From positions 3,968,001 to 4,032,000 of the forward strand of contig RQOL01000824.1 of the NCBI GenBank assembly GCA_013076295.1: a stretch of DNA of 64,000 bases, written 5' to 3'. The stretch comes from Sanderia malayensis. Its lineage: Eukaryota > Cnidaria > Scyphozoa > Semaeostomeae > Pelagiidae. The position numbers and the translations under genes were made by a program. The first letter of the stretch is position 1. Each line of letters begins with the position of its first letter. Below, piece by piece: positions 23,488 through 37,156 of the stretch. Below the pieces are notes generated by a model, which saw only the letters and a list, made by a program, of their open reading frames with translations, was not told the origin of the DNA and did no database searches.

Positions 23488-26400
23488 ATGAGTGGAATGA
23501 AGAAGGAAAAAGAACAAGAGGGGAAAAGATTGAAGAAGAAAGGTAACATGAAAGAATCTTGGTCAAGCAACAAGATTTTCACCAAAATTAGAGATGAGCT
23601 ATTCACTGGAAAAGATCCATCTTCATTGGGAATTTTGAGAATTTTCTTTGGTAAGTTACCTTTTGATGTGATTTTGATTGAATGATTAATTGAACTGATT
23701 ATTTAATAGTTTGTAGGTTTATCCTATTGATATCTTGATATTCACACATTTCAATTTTGAGCTTCAATTCCAGCTCTTATCCTTTTCAAGGTCTGTTTAT
23801 GATGCTGGACATTCCACAAGAACGAGGAATGACAATGCTCAGTAAGAAATGGTCTGATCCTGATCTCTGCATATTTCCCTTATTCAATTGGCTACATCCT
23901 CTGCCATTAGAATGGATGCATGTGGTATACAGTGTAATGTTCATTGCTGCTTTTTGCATCATGCTTGGATTCATGTACCGAACCAGCTGTTTATGTTTTG
24001 TCCTGACATATTGGTATATATTTCTTTTGGACAAGACCAGTTGGAACAACCATTCCTACCTTTATGGTTTGACCTCTATCATGTTGCTTCTCACCAATGC
24101 ACATCACTATTGGTACATTTTTTGTAATAGATGCATTTTTCTATTGCTACATTTAAATCAAACAAAACCTATGCACACATGGACTTGATCTTTTTCTTTT
24201 GATTGTGTTTTCAATTAGGTCCATTGATGTCTTGATTTGGCCTGGCATGCGAAATGTTGACATTCCAAAGTGGCATTATAGTATATTTAAGTTTCAAGTA
24301 CGAGAAGTATAGTCTTACTTATCCAAGTCTTCATTTGCTCATTTACTTATTTGTTTACCCACCTACCTGTTGAATTTACCTTCTTACTTACTCACCAATG
24401 CATTTACTCTCCTCTTTTCTTACTCGCATACTTTATTACCTGCTTTTATACCTAAATGACACAATAACTCCACAGAATGCTTGTTTGAACATTCAATGCT
24501 GACCATGGAGGGTCCATTTGCCGAGGGTGGGGTGGCTATTCGACAGTGGGTTCTTGTTCAGTCGCTCTTTATCCAATTAACTCTTTACTTTATGCTTACC
24601 TATTTCTTTTTTAACTTGCTCATTATTTTTTTCATTTATTTACGTATTTCTTCATCTACTTACGTATTTCTTTATTTACTTGCTTATTTTTTAATTTACT
24701 AATGTATTCCTTCATTACTTACTTATTTTTCATTTACTCTCATATTTTTGCATTTACTTATTGCTTGCACTAATTATTTGTTATCTAGTTCTTCATCGTG
24801 TACTTCTACGCCGGATTAAAAAAACTTGATATGGACTGGGTCACTGGCTATTCTATGGTTGGACTGAACAGAAAATGGGTTTTTGACCCCCTCAAAATCA
24901 TCGGCCTATCTGACAATATCATCGACCACTTCGTTGTTCACATTTGTGGTTTGACGTTCGATCTCCTCGAAGGCTTTTTTCTCCTGTTCGATTTCACGCG
25001 TCCTTTTGGCTTCATATTTGGTGGTTTTTTCCATTTGATGAATTCTCAAATGTTCAGTATTGGCATGTTCCCATGGACAATGCTTGCCACCATGCCCATA
25101 TTCTGCGATTCTGATTGGCCGAAGAAATGGCTTCGGCGTTTGCCGTCAGTCTGTCGCCTTATCGTCCCGGCGATTAACAAGTCGAAATCCAACATTTTGT
25201 GCAGCAATGCGATGAAAGGAAGGATACCTTGGAGGGAGAAATGTTTAATCGCAATCTCAGCTTTTTATGTAATCGTGCAGATTATATTACCATACTCGCA
25301 TCCTGTCACAAAGGTATTTTTGAATTTCCATCTGATTGCGTATGTGACTTGGTTACTGAGTTGATATCTTGTTCGTGTAGTCTTTGCCTCGTTTATTTCA
25401 CAGGGATACAATGCATGGACACAAGGGCTGTATGGTTATTCTTGGGATATGATGGTTCATTCGTGGAGCACACAACATATTGTCATCAAAGTTGTAGACG
25501 GATCTTCTGGGGAAATTACATACTTGAAACCAGGGGTAGGTTTATGAGAATAACTTGACAAGCTTCAATTGATCGATACAGATGTTGTTTCAGTTTTGAG
25601 TCTATTGAGATGGACTGAAGCCTGTTTTCGTCCCGGCATTACTAATTAATAACGTAATATATTGCTTTGTTGTTGCGTTTATTAACAACTGGTAATAGCT
25701 GCCGGTGTTTGAGTCTGACACCATCGATTCGGACTTGATACTGTCTTAAGTTCATTTTGTCTGTTTTTGTTTTCTATTTTTAATGCACATGTTTATACAT
25801 TCCTAGGCTTTTACGTACAGCACTCGAAATCGCCGATGGAGCTCTCATCCTGATATGATGAAACAATATGCAATTTGCTTATCTGAAAAACTCCAGAATA
25901 TGAATGAGTTGAATATCAAGCAGCCTCGTATCTATTTTGACGTGTGGCGTTCGTTGAACAAGCGTTTCCAACAGAGGCTGGTAGATCCAAACGTTGATAT
26001 GGTCACTGCAGACTGGTCTCCAGTCCACCACAGTCAATGGATCCGCCCGCTTCTCACTGGCTTGACTCCGTGGAGAGAGAGGCTGCGTGAAATCGAGGCC
26101 GATGCTTACAAGAAAAACAATTTTTCGGAGGTGACTTTTGTCGCCGACTTTCCAGGACTATTTCTTGAGAATTTTATCGAGGACGATGTGTTGGCGAATA
26201 TTTCTGTTCTTCACGGCGCGATCAAGGTGGAATTTGGCGGGGAAAATAGAAGCTTGGCCGTGAACGAGGCTATTCAGGTGCCTCGTAATGATACTCACCT
26301 TGTGTACGTTGTTTCCACCTCTCCTGCATGCTACATGTACGAGTCATATAACGTAACTTGGCAAAATTCTCAGACAACGCACAACGGAATAGATGAAGGT

Positions 26401-27125
26401 AAATATTGTGCATTTATTTCATAAATTTAGCCCTTTTGTTTTGTCATGCGATGTGCAAGCTTGAATAATGAGCTGCAGGAACCTGAAGCAGGTGGTTGTG
26501 TTGATCTGAAGATCTTCAAATCTTTTACGATCTTCAAAATAAATCCTTTTATAGTCTTTTATGATCTTCAAGATAGATCCTTTATGCTTTTTCTTATTGC
26601 ATGGTTATGTATTCCAATCGTAGATTTTAATTACAAAATCTAACCCCTCGAATAAGCTTCAATCGTAATAATCACTCGTTTGGATGTCGAGGCCAAGTGC
26701 CAAAACATGGAAATTGTGTAGTGAATTCATCATAATGCAAATAGCAGCAAGCTTAAACTAATAATAATGTAATCGATTGACTGCTTGCTTTGGCTCCCGG
26801 CGAGGTTATTCACTGATTTAAGGTGTTGAGTTAAACACTTTGGCCGCATGGATTAATTTGAGAAAAATATAATTAATAGATTTGGCTCAGGTTATTCTGC
26901 TTTGGTTTATTCTCTTTGTTTATGAATTTCAATATTCCTTTGTACGCAGAAACCTCAAGATTATTAAAAGAGAATGAGGAATGGCGCAACATGACCATCT
27001 TTGACAAACTCAAGAATTTTCTGAGCAGGAAACTCAAATTATTCAAGTTTTCTTTTGACAACGCTGTTGCGTCATTTAGAATCATTTTATCACGGCAAAT
27101 TTCAAATAATCCTGAACGCAAATAG
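23488..27125 (+). CDS. GGCX: Vitamin K-dependent gamma-glutamyl carboxylase
   Basis: Seven exons: 23488-23650, 23791-24112, 24219-24297, 24789-25313, 25404-25535, 25807-26398, 26950-27125. The product is 662 aa; human GGCX is about 758, and the difference is mainly a shorter C-terminal tail. The enzyme sits in the ER membrane and converts Glu to Gla using reduced vitamin K. The Lys/Arg-rich start ([17 protein letters not shown]) leads into a multi-pass HTTM region ([43 protein letters not shown]). The catalytic-lysine motif [15 protein letters not shown] is at about 24815-24855. Then come [33 protein letters not shown], the lumenal beta domain ([36 protein letters not shown]) and a basic C-terminal helix. 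Intron 3 is a degenerate pyrimidine-rich repeat. AATAAA follows at 27386. Confidence 0.96.
24320..24785 (+). repeat. Degenerate TTACTTA-type repeat filling GGCX intron 3
   Basis: Loose 8-12-bp units such as TTTACTTA, TTACTTACT and TTTCATTTA run through most of the intron on the sense strand, interrupted by an unrelated stretch at about 24475-24560. Confidence 0.55.
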
Positions 27126-27385
27126 AGAATTGGCTTTTGTGAGCAGTTGAGACAGACGCTGTTGTAGTGAAGTATGATGTACAGTTGGTTGCAGTGCAAA
27201 TGGGATTCCCCCTTGTATCGAACATTTTTCTGTTTGATTTGGACCTTCGTTATGTTTGCCTCACACTTGTCTTCAAATTACGTGAATTCAACTCTGCTTG
27301 GTAGACGCATCAACCGTAGCACACTCAGTCGATGTATGGTTACCTGGATGGTTCTCACACGCTGCTCTCAAGTTTAGATGTTAAA

Positions 27386-27391
27386 AATAAA
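27386..27391 (+). terminator. GGCX polyadenylation signal AATAAA
   Basis: Canonical hexamer about 260 bp downstream of the GGCX stop and the best candidate 3' end. Confidence 0.55.
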
Positions 27392-30170
27392 GCCTTGGCA
27401 CTGCTTTTCTGAAATCTAATGATCAAATCATATCAAACAAACCGCGCTTCATTGCCCTGGGCCTCATCAACCTCATCAACCGCCAATTACCCATAATGAC
27501 GTCAATGAAATTTCTAAGCCAATTCAGTGTCGCAACATCTTTTGTCCAGCACGATTCTAATTTGGTTCTCAGATATTTGCTCTGCTCAGACAGATCTATT
27601 CTTGCTTGAATGGTCAGCAAATCTGATGACCGGTCAACCTTATGCAATATTTTTATATTTGCAATGGGAATATAGTCTGTTTCAAAATAGACCAAAGAAA
27701 CTGTGTCGCAGTGAAAACTTATTGTATGCTGCCACGCATGCATCTACACACGACTCTGGTGCATGTTATTTGTCCCCACCTGACGTTATCGATGCTGTTG
27801 GGTGCAATGGTGTTCTCAGTTTGGTATCCGTTTATTGAGAGTCAGGATGTTATCACAGAACCTGCTCGTTGTCATGATCAGGCCATGCAGTCGTTGCACG
27901 CATGCGCAGACAGGGATACGCAACTATGACAAGAATCAAGCGGTTGACCTTCTGTGTGTCATTGGACAACGCAGCGATTGACGTCAAACGCCTTTCTTTT
28001 CAAGCGTAAGAAATAAAAGAGAGATTAAGAGGAGATAATTCAACGTGCTCAAAGATGTCATAATATTGTGAATAATATACCAGCCAGCCAGCAGCATTCT
28101 TTTGATCGTGAGACAGAGAGTGTAGTGAAACAAGGAGAAAGCGAAAGAGGACCAGCTTTTCTGTGTCGCATTTGCATTGTATTATGCCATCATTATCGAT
28201 CATTTGTGAAGCATTATCAACATTTCTGCGTATTCAAAGAGTTTATTGAGATATACATATATAAATAAATGGTATGTTCATACGATGTTATTCACGTTAC
28301 TTGAAATTGCACTGTGGAAACACATTTAGCATGTACTTTATCGTATCTGTGAAAGTTGGATAGTATGTATGATTTGAAAAAAGCACTGGCCATATTACCA
28401 ATGCACGTGTGTGCTTAAGAATATCTCCGCAGGCCAGAGATAAAAATAATTGATTTAACTTGAGTAGTTTTATTTAGTGTCCATAGGGTTTTTGAAAAGA
28501 CGAGTGGTTTGCTTCTCCGCTCTGCTGCCTACATTTTGTTTTGCCCTCTTTCGTCCAAACTCAATTCAGGGCAAGGCCGCGTTGCGTGGTAATTCAAGCC
28601 TCTTTCTATTCATATTAACACTTTGATTCAAACGAAATTGATTTGATATTTGCTACAGAAGGTATGACTTCTTATATCCTCAATAAGTTTTCAGGTATTT
28701 GTTCCAAAGGGATCTTCTGGAACTCCATGGAATCTGCACGAAACTTGCAGGGGAATATCAGGGATTTCTTCACCATTTACCAGAGATTGTGCTTTGAAAA
28801 TTACTCTTGTTATTGATAGCTAAATCATTCAGTGCACTTAAACTTTGTAAAAAGTTTTTATAGAACACATTTAGATTGTGTTAGTATTTTATTTCCACAA
28901 TTTCACCTTCTTGGGATTTCAACATCTATTTACGTCATGAAACTCTTAGAGCAATGGCTCTGTTTCTTCTGACCCGAAATGGAAGTTAAATATTCTGGAA
29001 TGAAGACTCGTGTAATTTAGAACATTATACCGACTGCAGTGCTGTCAAGAAATGCTACAAAACTCTTGTAGACGTATTTTCTGTTTAAACTTCTCTTGTG
29101 GACAGGTCTCTGAGCCTAATCTTTTGGGAAAGATTATCCTCAGGGACGAGGCTTCGAAAATCTTTTGGTGCAAACGAGGCCCATAAATATTGAAGCATCA
29201 ATCTCATCATATAAGTTTTTAGGCACCTCGTGTAATGAGGGATGATAATAGCAACAAAACAAACTCTAAACTAATGCAAACTAACACAGAGAACAAATTA
29301 CTAATGGTGTAAGGAGCGAACTTTCAGCAGTAATGGGTTTTCTTGGTGTTAGCATCAATTAGAAAACTCGCAAGGGCATGAATAACATTGATGTTATTGT
29401 TTGCGGGTAGATATCATAGAGATATGATATAAGATATAGGATATAAGATATAGTATATTATACCCTATCTCTATGGTAGATATTCAACATTTGCTGCAGC
29501 CATTAGAATGGGTATTTTGTAGTCAAGAATGGTTCCACATGTTTAAATGGTATTTGAAGGTCTTTTAGGTGCGTGATTTACTGTTAAGAATAGAGTCTAC
29601 TATTTTGGTAGATAGTTCAGACTGCCAAAATGTCTTAAAAAGTGTGTAGATGTTTTCTTGAGCCTTGGTTTAACTTGACCACGAGGAAAGGGTTGTCCCA
29701 GATAAAAGTTTTTACGGTATCTAACCAATTTCATCAATTGTCAGGTGGGAATTTACATTCCTGGAGTGCTTTTTTAACATCAGTGTTGTGAGTGTTGCCC
29801 TCTTTCTTGGAAATTCTATGCCAAAATTGGACAATTCGCTGGATACTATGGAGGCAGCAGGCACAGTGGCTAATTTTCCATGGGTTACCAGGGAAAAAGT
29901 ATTTCGTTTTAGTCCTAAAATCAATTTGGGGAATTTTAATGTGGACAAAACATATGATGACTCATGACATAAATAGACAGTTTGTCATCTGAATACAATG
30001 AAAATGTGAAAGAGGAAATTTGAAAATTTGCCACAGCAGAGAAATAAACCTACAATCACCCAAAATATACGTCTCTCCGCACGAAGACAAGATATTCGTG
30101 TAACAACGAGTTTTCGCAACATTTTTTCGTACCAAGCATGCTATGCATGAAATAGCCTATTATAAGTATA
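27392..30170. other. Intergenic DNA between GGCX and PDE9A, no gene seen
   Basis: About 2.8 kb without a protein I recognise on either strand. An AT-rich hairpin-like run of GATATAAGATATAG units sits at 29408-29490, with flanks CATAGAGATA and TATCTCTATG complementary. Confidence 0.55.
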
Positions 30171-30545
30171 CACGTTTTTTTTATAAGAAACCTGGCTCAA
30201 GCTAGTAGTAAAAGTTCGTAATTTTGCACATTTTAGTTCTAAAAGTTTTAAAAGTTTCTTAACTTAATGAACAAAGTTCTAGTGAAAATGAAGAATGTGC
30301 AAAAATTAGTATCATAACAAAAAAAATCGTCAATGCAAAAAATCGTCATGTGGAGCCGACAATGTTATGCTTTGCACATAAAACATACTTATTGTAGTTG
30401 ACATTTGTTAAATCCGTGAGGGAAAAACGTGTTTCCGAAATTTCGAATGTTTCTTAAATATTCCTTGTAGTTCTAAAAGTTTCTTAAATTTTAGGGCGTC
30501 TAGATCTAGGTTTCTTATAAACCGGTTTCTTATAAAAAAAACGTG
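30171..30545. mobile_element. Mariner-type MITE with TA target duplication
   Basis: The left end CACGTTTTTTTTATAAGAAA and right end TTTCTTATAAAAAAAACGTG are perfect inverted repeats of at least 22 bp, each bordered by TA. Length 375 bp. The interior has sub-terminal inverted AGTTCTAAAAGTTT blocks and no transposase. Confidence 0.82.
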
Positions 30546-30798
30546 TAATATGAAAGCATAGTAAAAACTATATCGAATTACATTGCCAGTATTGCGCAAT
30601 AGAAGTGTCGAAGTTTAATCTGACATATATGGGGTGCCTTTAGAAAATACCGATGATTGCGTAATAATAGTATCCAGGCTTTTTGTGAATGCGCAAATGT
30701 TCATTTGTTTTTCATGCCAATTTTTTGCTCTTGCCTCCTCAGCTTTGTTTTGTTCAAGTTGTTTGGCCGGTTCATTTGTAAATGCGGTAATACTATAA

Positions 30799-33700
30799 AT
30801 GGCGTCGAAAATTATTTATTTCTTGGTTGGAGACAAGTCAGAAAAGGCTGAATTCAGGCACGATTCACCCACTGAAGACCTCAAAGGTAAGAATCAATAG
30901 TTGTTTGGTTAAATTTAAACCATTATGATTGCGAATTTTGATTTCAGTTCTGGCTTGTATCGAATATTGATTTGCAGACACGACATTCGGTCCTAATTTC
31001 CTGTAACTCGTAAATATTTCTTGATCGCGAAACTTGAAAAATTGCTATTTTGATGCATGAAACGGTAAATAAAATGCCGCTATTTTAAACTCCAGCTGGA
31101 GGATTATTCTGTCATCACTAAAGGCTGCATAATAGAGCTATTTCGTCTGTTAACGCCTCGAAGCTCATCATGTAAGCAGTGCGACTAACAACGCACCCTA
31201 GACATTTTGTGGGATGTCTGTTATCATACTTCTATTTTGATTTCTTCGTCTGTCCATTCCAATTAAGGCCATTTTTTTCGTGTTTCAAGTCCAGGCACCA
31301 AGTGATGATAATAAAAGCCATGTGGCCGCAAAATATTAGGAAATATATAATGGTAGTTTATCTTGGATGATAAACCAATTCTTATTATTAGTAATTTGTC
31401 ATGTTTCAGAGTGGTCATCGCATCGAACGCCTCGTGTTGCCATTTTTCTTAATTTCATTCATTCCTCTCTTCCTGTTACACAATTCAGTTTTTTCTTCTC
31501 CTTTCAATTCGAATTATTTCTCTACCATAATTCTTGTGGACGACAGGGTCGAAATGAAAATCCCAGGACCATGTATATTGTTTTGTTTCCCTGACAAAGC
31601 CATTGTTCTCTTTAACTGTTTCCCAAGATTTGTTCTTTTGCATTTATTCATTCATTTCATTTGTAGCAGTTTTCATTTGTTCTTTGCTATGAATTTGGAT
31701 TTCTGGGATTTGAATTTTATTGAAATTCTTTTGTGAAATTATTTGTGAGTTTTCTATTCTTTTTTAGAATGTTTTAGAAGTGCTGCAGAGGCTGGTCCTT
31801 ATGATATTTTAAAACTTTACAATCACAAAGGAAATCTTGTGAATATTTCATCAAACCTAGAAGCAAATACCCCAGAAACAGAATACAAGTTAGAAGTAGT
31901 TGCAGCTCACTGTGGACATTGTGGTAAGAACCTGCTCCCTTCCAATTTTTGTTTTTTCTATGCATTTTCCATGTTATGAGATTGAATTAGACAAGTTATC
32001 AGCTACAGTGGGTCAAATAAGAATGCCAAATGATTTGATAATTGCCCATTAAGATAATTTTTCTAAGATTTGAAAGAATGACATGCTCTTCTGCGATTTG
32101 AATATTAATTTGAATTAATTTGACCCACATCGAGTTTTGCCGTGGGTGGAATGTATGTCATGTCATGCTAGGATATTTTATGTGTTGTTTAAATCCTATG
32201 TGCAGAGGTACCACCCAGAAATACCCAAGATTTTCCACTTTGGCCTTGTCACTTTGTGATAATATATTTTAAAACAGTGATAATATTTTGTAGATAGATA
32301 GATGGATTGCTAAGAAATCATCTAACCTTTAGTTGGAGTTATGTTTTCATCAGCAAAATATATTTGATTTTTTCTTCTTAGGTAAAGATCTCCATGGACT
32401 AGATGTAGAAAGTATAGAGAAAAGGTATAGTAATGCATAGTGACATAGTAACTCTAAAGGTATTTTTCCATCAAAAGTTGTGACAGTTTCTTGTGTGTCA
32501 AGCAAAGGATATTTATAACCCACTATGGCTATTGCGTACATGTCTCTCAGATTTTGCTTTTATTCTGATAAGCTTCAAGAATTTTATTTCTATTATTTTA
32601 GACTGCAGCTTCTCGAGAAGAAGTTATTTGTTGACCATGGCAATATGCCACCAGAGTTCATGCAATTGAAGGAAAAAGTTGAATCATTCAAGGAAAAGTT
32701 TGAGGTAAGAAGCCATGTGCAGTGAAGTCCTCATATAACACGCTTATCAATTTTAGGGACAGAATCACGTTTACTGAATATTATTACCATTCATTTGCTT
32801 AAATGACATGGAAGAAATACCATGCAATTTTTAGAGTTACTCTCTCCTCTAAAAATTTCATAGTCATTCAAGCGAAATCTTATATATGATTTACTTAATC
32901 TTTAGAGTGTTGAGCACCTCAGCTGGCTGGGATTATTCAAGGAGATAGCAAGGCAAGATGTTATTTTGTTAATTTTACTATAGTAATAGTCTATATTTGG
33001 TCTTTCTGTATCTTGATACTCGGCCTGCATCTAGCCAATCATGCCATGCCTCTAAATTATAAACAGATCTATTTGGTGACGATGAATCAGAATTTTGCTT
33101 TCTTGAGCTATTTAATAAATAAAAGATGTTATAGGCTGACATAAGTCAAGATATCAACAGGTTTAAGTTGGTCAATATTTGATTATTATTTTTGTGGTTT
33201 GAGAAAAAATTCCAGTTCATCTCCTAATCCGTTCCAGCCATTTTGAGCTGAAAAAACGCATTTATTATTAATGCGAGTTTGTCAGCACAACCCTCTCGGT
33301 AATTAGCTGTTGTTGACATATTTTATTGGGAAAGTTCTTAAAATTATTGATTTGGCTTGTAATTGAAAGTGCCACCAATGTTTATTCTATTTCCAACATA
33401 TGCCGCGCTGAAATGCGGAAAAATGAATTGGAAAACGATGTTTATTTGTGCCGAGCTGTCAACAGCTGGTTTCGTTGATGTCATATGATTTGTTTTTCTA
33501 TGGATTTGATTCATTTTAGCTATCTTCATTAAAAGAAAGCCGTAATTAATTCAGATTTTGTTATACCGAACTGCCATTACTAAAGCAAGCTAAAGTTAAT
33601 TACAAGTCTGTTTACGCAATTGTTTTCGCACAGAAACCTTTCCCCACGAGAGTTGATTGTTTATATATTGCTTTTTTTGTAGTGGTACTTCTCCGATTCC

Positions 33701-36700
33701 TGTAGAAAAATCCGGGCTGAGGAAGTCAAGAGAACATTACGCCGGTGTTTTAGAAAAATTTATCAAAATGGAGTAAGTCCTTTTCTCTAAACTTCTACAA
33801 CGTCTAATCTGCCTCCGTGACGTTGCCCCGTGCATACTAACAAGATGATTAAGGGACCTGGGACCGGGAGTGTCTTCAGAGAAATACTAATTCCTCTGAT
33901 GATTATAATCGAAGATATTATCTTTTGTTATTGAAGCTATATAATTGCTTAATAAATACAGAACTAAAGCTGCACCAACTATCTTTGAAGCCATCTGATT
34001 GCCCGATCATTTACACTGAACAATTATCTTGATGACTCATATGTATTGTTGCTTAACATATAATATTGATTTTCTCTGCGATGACTAGGTTTGTCGAGGC
34101 TTCGCCAGAAACATTACAAGAACTACGGAATCCTACATTTGATAATTGGCAATGGGAGGACGCGGAAATGTTGTTTCTTTTACATCGAATGTACATCGAT
34201 CTGGGGTTGCAGCAAGAGTTTCATATCGAGGCAAGCCTCTTTCGACCAATTCTATTCGCTCCTCTTTTATCCTTGTTGCTCTTAATTGTCTCCAATTTAA
34301 TTTACTTTACACAATGTTGTCATTTTTGTAGGATTCCACTATTCAACAGTTCTTATATGAAGTATATCGTCACTACAATCAAATTCCTTTCCACAACTTT
34401 CGTCATTGTTTCTGTGTTGCGCAGATGGTAAGTTTGCACGCCACATTTTATTCATTATTCTAAACAGCATAATCTATTTATTATTTTCTTAAATGAATTT
34501 TAACCATATCTATTGTGTTTCTTTGTTGTAGATGTACGGCATGATATGTCAGAGTGAACTCTCAAACGTCATGGAAAAACACGAAATTTTATCCATGATA
34601 ACAGCTGCACTTTGCCATGATTTGGATCACCCCGGATATAATAATAGCTATCAGGTAAAATGATTTGCCTCCTTCTTTTCAGTAAAATACCGGTTTTTCA
34701 ATTAACGTTTTTATCACTTCCGTGGCGCAGCTTTTTATCCAGGGCTTAATTTTTTACGTTTTATCAAAGATGATCTGCTTAAAAATGCCTCCTTGCTTTA
34801 CGTTGATAGCTTTGTATTCCATTTAAGATTTATTTACTTTTGTGTGGGTTGCATTGCTGGTCGTTGAGGATTTTAATGCTCATGTAAAAGCCCGCTGAAA
34901 TTGGGTCTTCGAATTCTTTGAGGTTGCAATGCTCACACTGTTCCACTATTTGGCGAGTTGGGAGGGGGGGAGAGAATAAAATGCTCATAATCCTCTATTC
35001 CTTTCTATAAGGTGCCCTCGTGTGTTCTCGTTTCAGATAAACGCAAGAACAGAACTGGCTTTACGTTACAATGATATTTCACCGTTGGAGAACCACCATG
35101 CGTCCATAGCATTCGATATTCTATCAAGAGTACGCCACCCATATCATCTTTATATTTTGTTTGCTTCGTGTTTTCAACCCTCCTGGTTTTGTTGATGATT
35201 TTATTTATTTATTTTTTTTAGCCCAACTGTAACATCCTTGCGAATTTGAAGCAAGATGTATACAAAAAAGTACGCGTGGCAATAATAAAGTATGTGTGAT
35301 GCAATTAATAATAAAGATTTTGAGCGCACCACCCCTTAACTTAACTGACGTTTAACGCTGTTGCTTAATGTAAACAATGTTATGTAACGAGAATTTGGGA
35401 ATATCTGATACACGCAATGTTTGTTATGTATAAATTTATTCACGGTGCCTCCCTGGTAAAGCGTCCTTTTGGGATGTTTACCAGGTAGTTTACTAAACCA
35501 TTCATGGATTATTCAAAACAGGTCAATATTGGCGACTGACATGGCTCAACATTCAACTATTTTGAACGAGTTTAAAGGCATTCTTGCAAAAGGCTTCGAT
35601 TTCAAAAACGACGAACACAGATTGATGGTGAGCCTCGTTCTGATCTTCTTCTTCATTTTCATTACGTCATTTTAACTCGTATTATTTACCCCTTTCTTCT
35701 TTTCTGTCTTTTGATTTTCATTTCTTTAGACCTCTCTGCCTTTGAATTATTATTTATCCCCATTTACATTACAGACCTTTCTGACCCGGCTTTTGCTTCT
35801 AAATTTTTCACTTTCTATCTTTCTGCTTTTAGCTGTGTATGTTTATTGAACCCTATTTACCGCGAATCTCCTTGCCAACCTCAACAATCAAATATGATGT
35901 GGTTGTTGTTGTTTTGTTATAGCTCATGAAGATTTTCATCAAAGCTGCAGACGTTTCGAACGAAGCAAGACCGATGGATGTGGCTGAGCCGTGGCTAGAA
36001 TGTCTTTTAGCAGAAAGTTTTAATCAGGTTAGTTATCGTAATATGTCTATTTTTTGTCATTCCACAAGCACACACACCTAATTCAGTGACGTCAATGTGC
36101 TCTCTCGATCAGTAAACATGTGTCAGATGGCTGGTCAGATAGCACACAATTGTTTTGAGAAGATTCGTAGTATTTCCACAGCAGATAGACACCGAGACGC
36201 TGATCATGAATATTGTGACGTCATGTATTGAGTTCTGAGTACCATGTCCTCTCCAACTCTCTGATTACAAGCTCTTATAGCGTTGCCCTGTGATAACCAG
36301 TTTAATTTCGCGCTTGTTGGTGGCTGTGGATATAAGCCTTGTATGTATGTCTGTATATATGTAATGTTAGGTTGCTAGCAACAGGCCCGGCAATTTTCAA
36401 CAGAATATGCTCCTCCTACCTTTATCTTGCCTTCTTTGTGCCTCTCTTTTAATGGTATTTATCGATTTTATTATTCAAGAGTGATGTTGAGAAGCTGGAA
36501 GGGCTGCCCGTCGCGCCCTTTATGGATAGGGATAAAGTGACCAAACCATCGGCTCAGATTGGTTTTATTCAATTTATTCTGCTACCATTGTTTGAAACAC
36601 TGCAAGAATTATTTCCTGTTTTCAAAGTAAGTAACAGCGACAGGTTTATTCGAGGGACTTTTTAAGAGAACCGGCGTTTGTAAGAAGGCGTTAATAATAG

Positions 36701-36890
36701 GCCGCTTAAAAGAAGGCGTTCATAAGAAGCATTACTGAATGTTATTTTGTTTCGCAGAAAACCCTCATAGAGCCAATTCGTAACGCTCTGGGCTACTATC
36801 AAACCATGGCTAAGACGACTGAAGAAGAACGCAAACACATAGAAGAGAAGATGCGGTCAGAAGCGGATGCCCCATTGTTGTCACATCATC

Positions 36891-36937
<47 letters not shown>

Positions 36938-37156
36938 CGAAAGATCAGCTTTGAAAGAAAGGCTTCTTCGCAGCAACAGCACGAAACTCTCAACAGTGGC
37001 TCCGCAGAGCGGAAGACCAGTTCGACAAATACTCGAGGGACAATGAACAGTGCTTTGGAGTCGAAACCAGTGCGAAAGTCTAGCTCGGGTTGTAAAGAAG
37101 TGCAGGAAAGGAAAATTAGCAATGAAACCCTTATCACTGGACCTATGATTGCTTGA
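30799..37156 (+). CDS. PDE9A: cGMP-specific 3',5'-cyclic phosphodiesterase 9A
   Basis: Fifteen exons: 30799-30886, 31768-31923, 32382-32424, 32602-32704, 32906-32952, 33683-33772, 34089-34230, 34332-34427, 34532-34654, 35037-35129, 35222-35289, 35522-35627, 35923-36027, 36480-36626, 36758-37156. The product is 601 aa. The N-terminus ([18 protein letters not shown]) matches the start of long PDE9A forms. The catalytic domain carries [29 protein letters not shown] (metal-binding His/Asp), [44 protein letters not shown] and the nucleotide-gripping Gln in [22 protein letters not shown]. It hydrolyses cGMP with high affinity in the cytosol. Introns 5 and 7 have GC donors (AG|GCAAGA after 32952, AG|GCAAGC after 34230). 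The tail after the catalytic domain contains 16 pure CAA codons (36890-36937) and a Ser/Lys-rich stretch with repeated RKxS motifs. Confidence 0.96.
36890..36937 (+). repeat. Pure (CAA)16 polyglutamine tract in PDE9A
   Basis: Sixteen uninterrupted CAA codons follow SHH in the C-terminal tail of PDE9A. The lack of CAG interruptions marks it as a length-unstable microsatellite in coding DNA. Confidence 0.97.

Noticed and set aside
24481..24702. Membrane-protein-like frame in GGCX intron 3
   Set aside because: The hydrophobic Leu/Phe/Tyr run is a by-product of the TTACTTA-type intronic repeat.
27420..27930. Protein-coding gene downstream of GGCX
   Set aside because: Overlapping open frames on both strands have no recognisable domain, no consistent splice sites and ordinary composition.
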